Positions 55,681-64,000 of a stretch of 64,000 nt of DNA are shown here, piece after piece. The translations under genes were made by a program, and so were the position numbers. The notes below the pieces were generated by a model. It was not told the origin of the DNA and ran no database searches. It saw nothing but the letters and a program-made list of their open reading frames with translations. The stretch comes from Diphasiastrum complanatum (taxonomy: Eukaryota; Streptophyta; Lycopodiopsida; Lycopodiales; Lycopodiaceae): the NCBI GenBank assembly GCA_029204225.1, contig CM055097.1:39735106-39799105 (forward strand). Direction: 5' to 3'. Position 1 is the stretch's first letter. Every line of letters starts with the position of its first letter.

Positions 55681-56849
55681 AGATGTTTTACCATTCAATT
55701 CAAATAAAACTTTAGGATTGGAGCTGAACATTAATTAGCTCTTTAAATAGAGTAAAGACCTTTCTTTTACAATTGTGTAATTGGAAAAGATTCTTGTAAT
55801 TGTTGCTAACTAAATAATTAATTTGGACGGTTTTTTTTAATCACATGTCATTGCTTTATTTAATGAAGATGTCTTCACAAAATGAAACAAACTTTATGTT
55901 GCATAGGGGTCGATTTTTTTCTTTGACCACCCAAAAGGTTTTGATTAAAGACTAGAGTGGCACAAACTGAAACTAGACATTTTTCATATTTTTTAATGAA
56001 TGATATGATGCTCACATATAATGAAAGACTTAAGCTTTCCATTTTTTTAGTAAGCCTTTGTCTAAATGTAGGTTGTCGTCATTTATAAGTGTATTTATTA
56101 AGTTTTCATTTTTTGCATAATCTTTTTTCATTCTTTTAATTTCATAGTTTTATCTTAAGTAGCATTTTTTACATCAAATTATGCACGCATTTATCTTGCA
56201 TTCATATATGATTCATAACAAAAAATTAAGGTTTACATATTATAATCAAAAGGTTTTACTCAACAATTCTACAATAAATTACAACATGATAATAAACATA
56301 TAAGTTCTTATATCAATAATCTGTGTAAAAACATGTAAGTAAAATGATGAGAGTGATGAAGTGAAAAATTGAAGACATGATTTTAGTGATTGAAGTGTCT
56401 ACGTGAGTATTGGTTGTGATCTAGTTGTTTTGTCCAATTTTTTAAGATGTGCTTAGTTGATTTATGTGATCATATTCTATCATTGTATATAGTAATTACT
56501 TGATTTGTAAGATTTGACAGCTTCACAAAGTGATGTAGCAATATAGGTTGATGCAATTGTAAATATAAGATTACATATCCTCAAATGATGTTATGATCCT
56601 TGGATTATAGGAGACCAAATTTCTTTGTGATTCCATTTTTATCCAACTAAGCAACAAACCCTCAATAGATATAAAACAATGATTCAAAAGTGAAGTGTGG
56701 GGCATCAAAGCCAAATAGTCAAAGCCAATTGACCAATCTTGGCCAAGCGATGTTGAGAAGTTATTCAAAGTGACTATGAGAAGCAAAAGCTCCTCGAAAT
56801 CTGGCACAAAAGTATCTTCAAAGAAGTGAAGAAGGTCCTCGAAAATAAA
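55681..56849 (+). other. Unassigned AT-rich DNA
   Basis: No gene recognised. Confidence 0.5.
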
Positions 56850-57906
56850 TCTTTGAACTCAATTCTAAGCTACAGATAGCTGCTACAGAGAAGAAAGTCA
56901 CATTTGAGAAAGGAGACGTGAAAATCACGAAGACAAAACTTTCGGAGGCTACTATTGATAAACCTATCTCGACAGCGAAGACGAAAGACTATGATATAGT
57001 AACTGATACTGGTCCTCTTTGCCCCAATATAACTTTTGAGAAATTGTTGGCAGATAACAATTATTATCGCGAGCAGTTAAAAGGTCTCTCTGCTCCTAAA
57101 AAGAAGAAACCAATTTCCTTGTCGGATGTTGGCATATTATCCATTGATCTTGGAGATCTTGGTGCACAAGAGATCGACGTTACAATTGTGGGATGTTTAA
57201 TTGAGAAAGTGCCGATTGACTCAAGTTCAAGTGTCAACATCATAATTGAAGACACTGCTCATGCCTTGGGTTTGACTAATATTCAACCAACTCAAAGAAT
57301 ATGAAATTGGTCGATTCTACATGAAGAAAGCCTGTTGGTGAATTAAAGGACGTGACAATATACATACAAGCCAAGCCTTTTACAATGAATTTTATTGTCA
57401 TCAAACTACTTGGTTTGTCATTTTACTTTGTTTTATTTGGACGACCTTGGCTTTATCAGGCTAATGCAAGTGTATACTGGAAGTCTAGAGAACTAAGATT
57501 CCAGACTGGCGAGAAAAGTAATCATGGTAAACCAGAAGAACATATTATTACATGGAGCCGTGATAGATATGAAGGCGAAACTCCCATGAGTGACACCAGT
57601 TTCACTTTAGAAGATTCTTCTTATGATCTTAATATCTTCTCTAATGCATTAGACATCGAAGTAAATTATTTCAAATGCTATGAGAATAATGATTCATCGG
57701 AGGATGAAGAAGAATTCTTCAAGGTCTGTGACGTAGATATTGATGTGAGCACACTAGAAGTGGTAGATAGAAATTATGAAAATTTTGATGCAAATGATGA
57801 AGATACAGATGACGAATTTGAAGAATCTGAACAAGAATTTGGTGATAAAGACCAAGTTGACAACAAGGATAAATTCATGGAATCAGCCATACGCAAAATT
57901 CATGGC
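56850..57906 (+). pseudogene. Gypsy-I gag end and protease relic
   Basis: 56918-57304: the linker motif NITFEKLLADNNYYREQL (compare NITFKQLLDDNQYY at 29968) then a protease start where the catalytic DxGS has become VPIDSSSSVNIIIED. After a stop, 57352-57906 carries YFVLFGRPWLYQANASVYW, the closing protease motif, then a very acidic tail (SSEDEEEFFKVCD, DEDTDDEFEESE). The reading then runs into a copia-C LTR piece at 57907. The catalytic Asp survives but the following Gly is lost. Confidence 0.82.
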
Positions 57907-58462
57907 TTGACAAACAACAAGTATAAACAATCAAATCCGAGCCCACATGTGTGTACTACAGGCTATAGTACGGCCTTCAAGCTGAGAAACAAGTAGAAAT
58001 TGATTTGCTTGTATTTGGATCACAAAATCTCAATGTACATAGTTAACTAGCTTGAGATTGCCAATGAGCTCCAAAAAATTTCTATCTTCTCATTATGGGA
58101 GCTTGGAATACATAGCAAATTCGATTCCTTCTTGAAGTTAGGTGGATTTACAACATTTAACAAAGAATTTAACTCACTCTTCTTTTCCTAAAATGAAACC
58201 CTAGCCTAGATCCTAGAGTTATGCTTGGTAGGTAGCTAGTTGATCAAATTTTCACCTTAAACTTAGGTGTAGGTCCTATAAAGTAGGGATGACTACCAAA
58301 TAGACATGATCAACTCTCTTGACTTGACCTAACCTACATTTGGAGTGGGTTGGCATGTGGAATTGGCCATACATGTGTGGAACCCAATTATATACAATAT
58401 TTAAAAAGTTCTACATGGTTTGTGAGCAAGCTAGATTTGGCAATTTTTGGCAATTCTTCACA
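57907..58462 (-). mobile_element. Copia-C LTR fragment inside gypsy-I
   Basis: About 85% identical by eye to the copia-C LTR from TTGACAAACAACAAG to the terminus ...GGCAATTCTTCACA, same orientation as the element at 21.8-25.9 kb. The first ~105 bp are missing and an internal short repeat is shortened. It separates gypsy-I protease from its 3' region. Confidence 0.85.
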
Positions 58463-59110
58463 TGCCTGATTCTACAGAGCTAATCAAACTTGCACCTAGA
58501 AAATTTGTGCATGTTTCTAAATCAATCGAAGGTATGTGCAGATCACTTTCAACTTTTTTTTGAACAATTATGAAAGTGGAGTCTTTGCCATTTCAATGTT
58601 GAGTTACAATGGCACATGAATTATTTGATGCTACAAGGCTTGATAGGTATGACATTCGAGGATTGGCAGTCGGAGTGGTCAAAGGAAGATTTTATCTGGT
58701 TATGGGACCAGTTAAGTGTGAAACAGATAGGATGTTTATGCTGGGCCATAATCTAGGGGAAGTTCAAAGTTATGCCCTTTGGATCGGTGGAATTGTATAT
58801 AGATTCAACATTTTTGTATGTGCTACATCCGAATCAAGGAGTACCAGTTTTTGTGACATAACGACATGAAGCAAAAGTTTTGAAGGAAGCACTAATTTAA
58901 GTTATATTCACCAGAAGGCCAGGCGAATATCGAAAAATTTGACGATGCACGTTTGTTGTTGGATGTTAACATGGCATATCCGGAGCTGTATAGTATCTAC
59001 ACCGATTGGGAGCACAACTTTTTCAGTTATTTTGCGGAAATAAAACACAATTTGCAGGACAAATTCAAATCCCATGAATATAGATCTTTTTGTACATATA
59101 CATATTGGTA
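58463..59110 (+). pseudogene. Gypsy-I 3' ORF relic, unknown
   Basis: At 58609-58869: ELFDATRLDRYDIRGLAVGV, YLVMGPVKCETDRM, SYALWIGGIVYRFNIFVC. A stop and shift follow; from about 58910 the frame reads SPEGQANIEKFDDARLLLDV, then PELYSIYTDWEHNFFSYFAE. It lies between protease and the 3' LTR, where Athila-type elements have reverse transcriptase, integrase and an extra ORF. No known motif is visible. It may be the extra ORF, with pol deleted. Confidence 0.5.
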
Positions 59111-59646
59111 GTTTGGCACATTTACAGCCAAAGTTTTATTTTCTGTTCAAAACTTATTTGTAAAGTGTAAATTTATCCAATTTTCTTCTACTTTATTTGA
59201 ATAGTTTTCACTTAGGAAAAACTTTGAAGAAGATTTCCAATTCATTTAAGAACTTTTTGATGGTTCTCTACTCCTTGTAAGATTGTCGCCCTATGGCAAC
59301 TTACCTATCAAGAGATATACCAGAGCAAAAGAACATGTATTGCTGCTCGAGTGCCAAAGAGATTTGGAGATGGCACATCGGTTACACAAAGAGCTTAATA
59401 CATGAAGTCTTTTTCTTTTATATCACGTTGTAGATTATGTGATGTTGAGTTTCATATGTGATGATGCTTATTCTATTTTGCTAAAATATATTTTGAATTA
59501 ACATTTGATTTTGAAATATCAAGTGAAGGTCATCAACTCAACAAATGAAGAAACATTTCTACTTGTGACCTAATGAAGATCTTTGATACGAAAATATTCT
59601 TTTTTAAAGAATGAATAATTCTTGAAATGAAGAATGATGTTTCACA
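59111..59646 (+). mobile_element. Gypsy-I 3' internal noncoding region
   Basis: No ORF recognised up to the polypurine tract. Assigned to the element by position only. Confidence 0.45.
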
Positions 59647-59660
59647 TTTGAGGAGGGGGA
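59647..59660 (+). other. Gypsy-I polypurine tract
   Basis: tttgaggaggggga lies two bases before TGTGATCCCACA. Confidence 0.8.
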
Positions 59661-59662
59661 TA

Positions 59663-60290
59663 TGTGATCCCACATATTTGTATATTTACTTCAAAATGGC
59701 AATATATACTTGAAAATGAGAATATGCGCTGGACAAAATTATATAATGAAGAGGCCTACGTCATTTTTTTGGATATAATTGCTAAGGGCTTGGCTATCAC
59801 TTAAGGACAAGACCTCCTAAAATGAAACGACGCCTGGAATACAAAGCAACTAGATTCGTATCGTCACACTGAACCATCAATTGTACAATTTACTTGTAAC
59901 TTATACGTTAACTAGAATTTGTAAATGGAGCGACACACCAGGAATTTTAAGTGGTGTGTTTGTTTGTTCTGTAGGCTATAAATACAAACATGCTTCATTC
60001 TCACATTACCGAGAGAGAAAGATAATTATTGTATGTTTGAGATTGGAGAAGTGAATAGAGCAAACCCCTTGGTGCAATTTTTCACAATTGTCATTTATCA
60101 ACACACACCACAATACAAGTAATACTGGTTACTTATAAAATGTCTGTTGACAACCAGATTAACATCCGACTCCAATTCAAGTGAAATAAGTCAAGTCTGT
60201 ATCAATTAAACAGCTTTACAATGCTATCTCCTTGGGGAACGACATAAATACTACACATATCTAGCAATTCTTTGTTGGTATATTACGACA
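59663..60290 (+). mobile_element. 3' LTR of gypsy-I, internally deleted
   Basis: 628 bp, TGTGATCCCACA to TATTACGACA. The left and right parts align with 9733-10850 (GAAGTGAATAGAG, AAGTAATACTGGTTACTT, ATGTCTGTTGACAACCAGA) but about 490 bp are missing in the middle. A TATA-like tataaata is at 59978-59985. No second LTR belongs to this copy in the window. Confidence 0.82.
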
Positions 60291-61219
60291 ATCGACTATT
60301 TGTTGCGGATATGTGAGGCAGACTGTTCAGACAAATCAATTAGAAGCAGTCAGATAGAATGACATAGAAAGCATAGCATACACACTAACATTATCCTGAA
60401 CTCAATAAGACAACTATTTGATTCATAAATTAAGGAATTACAAGTCAGGTTATGTGGATAGCACAAGACAATTGTGGTAGTAATCGCATATTTGAAAACT
60501 AACTCTTAGTTCTATAATGGCTATGATAATTCAAAGATTACTTGATAGCTTCTGACTCTATGTCTGAATATAATCCATGTAGAAAACATCTATTGTGTCC
60601 GATTATGAATGAGTAAATTGATTATCATTATCAGCATTATCATCTTGTATTGTAAATTTGTGCAATATATATACATAATGGCATAGAGATGTTGAGTTGT
60701 CCGATGTGGATCTTGGTTGAAGTAGTGGATGTCATTGTCCAAGTAGCTAGTAGATATTACTATCCTGGTACGCGACAATGATGGTTGTCACTATCTAGAT
60801 AAATGGTGACGTAGCTACAGTCATTGTCAAGGTAGTTGCACAATAGCGGAAGTGGCTCTAAGTATAGTTGATTAGCTTCATTTTGAGTAGTACCACTTCA
60901 AGAGTCAAATTTGATGATTTGTCAATTCGAGTCGAGGTCAAATAGTTGAAGGTTTTGCAAGGGTTCAAATGTCAGATTCAATGATTTGTTGAATCGATCA
61001 TTCGAGCATCGGTTGATAGTTGGACTCTTTCATTTGCTCGATTGTTTTGAGGATACTTGTCTTTGAATCTTTTATATATTTATAGACTATGCGATAACAA
61101 CATGAATGAATTGAGATTAACAATGGGATTTAGGGAGAGAAGGAGAATAAATCCAACACGCCCTCTTAATCTGGACCCATAAAATTAATGCCTTAATATT
61201 CAAACTAAGTGATGCACAA
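60291..61219 (+). other. Unassigned DNA
   Basis: No gene recognised. Some phrases repeat locally (gtcattgtccaagtagct and gtcattgtcaaggtagtt, about 95 bp apart), which suggests a decayed tandem repeat. Confidence 0.4.
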
Positions 61220-62200
61220 AATCTGTCTTGTGCATCAAATCTCAATGTCTTGGTGAATAGACCCACTATCATGTTCTGCGTTCGACAATACTCTATATGT
61301 ACAGTGTAATTTCATTTTGAGAAATACAGTTGCTATGTGAGCTTGCTGAACTCTCTGTTGAGAACTTTACTCTTGACATAATAATATCTAATCTCAATGT
61401 GCTTACTCCTATAATAAAATCTAGGGTTGTCCAATAAGACAATGGCACTTTGATTATTACATAATATAATTGTTGGAGTTTATTAATTCAGACAAATGTC
61501 AAATAGCAATTTTCTCAACCATATTGCTTCTTTGATAGCTTGAAAAGTAGCTATATACTCTGACTCTCATGAAAAAAGAGCACTATAGGCTTGCTTAAGA
61601 CTGTTTCTAGAGATAAAATGACCGTTGAAGAAGAATGTAAATCCAGATGTAGATTACAAGTATCTACATCTCCTCCCTAGCTTGTATCTGTATATCCTCT
61701 AAGTATGTGGATCTTGTCATTGTTGACTTCTCATAGCATATGCATGAGCTCTCTGTAGCTTGAATGTACCTCATGACTCAAATGAGAGCATTACAATGGA
61801 TCATGTCAAAATTACCATGAATTGACTTAGTGAGCTGACCGCAAAAGAGATCTCAAGTCTGGACTCTGGTACAAATCATTGCATACATGAGAGATCTCGT
61901 TGGGGGATACTCTACCATACGCTCCTTTTTCTACTTTGTCTAAGGACGTTGGTCCTTCGTGAATCCCAGGCTTGGGTCCATTGGTGAGTGAGCTTCTTTG
62001 ATGATCTTTGTTTATCACTTCTCTCCAAAGATCTAAGTCTGATTGGCTAAGTGCCTCTTCTACAATAGTCAGTTTTTAAATTTGATAGCAAGTAGACTCA
62101 CCAATGTACCTCATAGGCTGTGTGTATATTCTGGTTGATTTTCTTGGAGGTGGTGTAGGTTGTTGATCCTATGCTGAAGTATATTTTTGAGGTATCAAAA
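61220..62200 (-). pseudogene. Copia-H reverse transcriptase and RNase H relic
   Basis: Minus strand. Near 62190-62000: RKSTRIYTQPMRYI, then EEALSQSDLDLWREVI, the start of copia reverse transcriptase. The catalytic part is deleted. LDKVEKGAYGRV and DLYQSPDLRSLL follow, like the connection region. RNase H pieces follow: ESEYIATFQAIKEAIWLRKL near 61540, then HIEIRYYYVKSKVLNRE (about 61350-61410). After a 53-bp foreign patch (61293-61345) the last part YCRTQNMIVGLFTKTLRFDA is at about 61290-61230. Many stops are present. Confidence 0.8.
61293..61345 (+). mobile_element. 53-bp patch of copia-B LTR
   Basis: Matches 39312-39364 at 52 of 53 positions by eye, from CTATATGTACAGTG to TGTGAGCTTG. No other copia-B sequence is next to it. 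Confidence 0.88.
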
Positions 62201-63384
62201 TCATTGTAGATAGATTCTCTACTTTAGATCCTATTTACTCATTTCTTTGCTTCTTTACTTCTTGTTACAACTTTGTGCTTGTCAACAGAGACTGTGGGCT
62301 TGTTTTTAAGTTTATCTTTCTTGTTTAAGGCCCAAAGTAGGCAGAAGGGACAGATCTTTATTGTAGTATGTCCTACCTATTAGAGGACAATCCAGGGAGG
62401 TCACTCTTGAGCCGAATGCACATGCATAAACACCAAATGCAAGCCAATGCGTTCAACAAATGATCTACGTTACTACTCAGTTGAACAAACAATGATTCCT
62501 ACTGTTGCAAATCGAAATGAAACAAATCCTTATGAACTAAAACTAAATCTAACACATATTCTACCTAAATGCAAGAATCAAGAACAAGAAACCAATTAGA
62601 AAGCAATACAAGTGCAAGTATCAAGAAACACTCATTTCTTGATTTTTGAACTTCCCAAAAACATCAAGAACTGAAATGTCAAGGAGTTTGCAAGATCTGT
62701 GTGACAATTTTAGCCTATTTAGTTTACCTGAATGCTTGATCCTACACTAATTCACAAAAGCAAGAAAGCTAATCCACTCTAGTTCCACAAACAAGAAATA
62801 AAACTAATCCACAACCACTCACAAGGGAATGGAAGGGCAAGATCATTAATGCATCACTCAAGAAAACAAGAATGATCAAGGAGCTCAATGATACACCAAA
62901 CTTGTGGAGGCTCTTCTCATTAGGACATGGACTAGATGTATTACAAAAAGCTCTGTTCTACAAAGAGAAAGCCTCATAAATAGGCAAGAGAGCTCCTCAG
63001 GTGGCATCCTAGTGGCATTTTCACATTACACAAATTATAAGTGTAATTATTCTCTCCTCTAGAGGTCACATCAAAAGGTGGGTCACTCTACTTTTTTAAG
63101 AAAGGTCTACTTGCATTTATAATACTAGTTCCTACATGGTCATTCCATCTTTCGAAATTCACCATGAGGCTTACACAGTTTCTACTTGTCATTTTTAACT
63201 AGTACTTCTCGGCTCTCATACTCTACCCTCAATCTTTATTCATCTCGTCTTCTCAGAGACCTCCTCGGTCTAAGGTGAGAGGTGCTCTTAGGTAGCTCTG
63301 GCCGAATATCTTGGGGATTCACCAGAATCAGCCAACATCATCTCACCCCTAATGTATTGTAGGACCTATTGCAGCCCATATTGA
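62201..63384 (+). other. Unassigned DNA
   Basis: No gene, LTR terminus or repeat is recognised. Confidence 0.45.
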
Positions 63385-63399
63385 ATGGTATTGCTCTGC

Positions 63400-64000
63400 T
63401 TTCACATTAGCATCTTTGATTGTCACTTGAAAAAGCATAGATCCTCATTCGCTTGCATACAACCAAGTGCTTATTATTGGCGGTCTTTATCGCAAAAACT
63501 ATCTTCCGCAGATTGCCGCAAATGGTTGGTATCTTCAAAATTGGAGAGCTCCCAACAACTTTACAACCTTGCATGCTTGAGTACTTCTCTTTTGTCTTTT
63601 TCTCTTCTTTTTTTTGCATCTGACATGGATGGTTTCACTTCTAGTTTCTTGGCAGATTCTAACTTTTGGGAGGTCTATATCCTCCATTCTACTTCTAGGT
63701 GTTTTCTCAGTTCTTCTCTTAGTCAAAATTCCAGTCTTGCTGACACTCTTTCTTTGACGAAAAAGGGAGAACCTTCGATTGCTAGGTTGCACAATTATTG
63801 GTTAACAGTCTTCATGAGAATGGACCTATTGATAAATTAGTGGTAGAAACAAATTTGGACTGATGGCTTGGATGCTTGGTGGAAGGATGAAGAAACTGAT
63901 AATACTTTTGTTGCAGTCTTAGACCTTTGTAGTGTTGAGTTTTGACCACTACTTGTTTGGCGAGGAGCTCACTTTGTCTTGCAAGCTCATTGTTGTCTTT
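63400..64000 (-). pseudogene. Coiled-coil ORF relic, unknown, runs off the window
   Basis: The minus strand reads KDNNELARQSELLAKQVVVK near 64000, then, after shifts, VKERVSARLEF, LREELRKHLEVEWRI and KPSMSDAKKREKDKREVLK with stops between. The composition is heptad-like, Lys/Glu/Leu-rich, in the style of the relic at 46213-46985, but no direct match was found. The open plus frame at 63385-63840 (Ser/Leu-rich) is probably its antisense shadow. Family unknown. Confidence 0.4.

Noticed and set aside
1-64000. CRISPR arrays, rRNA genes, bacterial operons
   Set aside because: No regularly spaced identical repeats, no rRNA-like sequence and no bacterial gene organisation were seen.

Overview
The window looks like nuclear DNA of a large, repeat-rich plant genome. 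One convincing host gene, a short-chain dehydrogenase/reductase (SDR), sits among layered LTR-retrotransposon wreckage. Evidence for a plant: Ty1/copia elements primed by the initiator-Met type site (TGGTATCAGAGC), Ty3/gypsy elements primed by the TGGCxxCGxTGxCGGGGA type site known from the Athila/Calypso lineage, and a plant-type SDR with one short 5' exon. The density and age spread of the elements would fit a gymnosperm, but the sequence alone does not prove that. There is no sign of bacterial genes, operons, CRISPR or rRNA.

Layout. 0-4 kb: an LTR-like stretch, a minus-strand copia gag/protease relic, two minisatellite blocks, and an LTR with the 3' tail of another element. 4.8-8.5 kb: the SDR gene (exons 6418-6488 and 6636-7428), enclosed by a diverged inverted repeat and preceded by a compound (TG)(GA)(CA) microsatellite. 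9.6-14.4 kb: a copia gag scrap cut by a gypsy element (LTR, primer site, gag), which is itself cut by the 3' half of a minus-strand copia element. 14.4-18 kb: unassigned AT-rich DNA. 18-20 kb: two copia relics. 20-26.6 kb: unassigned strand-asymmetric DNA holding a nearly intact, young, non-autonomous copia element with about 99% identical LTRs. 26.9-34.2 kb: two gypsy copies of one family facing each other. 34.2-45.6 kb: three copia elements and one small unclassified LTR element. 45.6-50.9 kb: decayed protein-coding relics of unknown function. 51.9-54.4 kb: a second copy of the non-autonomous copia family cut by another gypsy LTR. 56.9-60.3 kb: a gypsy element carrying an LTR piece of the non-autonomous family. 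61.2-64 kb: a copia RNase H relic patched with a 53-bp LTR scrap, then unassigned sequence.

The most interesting items are: (1) an ~85-bp tRNA-like retroposon found twice, each copy flanked by a perfect 17- or 18-bp direct repeat, one copy having broken a copia gag; (2) a multi-copy non-autonomous copia lineage that keeps gag-protease and joins it to an integrase C-terminal-like tail without integrase core, reverse transcriptase or RNase H; (3) a templated 53-bp LTR patch inside an unrelated copia RNase H; (4) a shared unknown protein motif in two decayed ORFs. Apart from the SDR gene, essentially every recognisable coding segment belongs to transposable elements and most are broken. All family assignments and identities were made by eye, without alignment tools.
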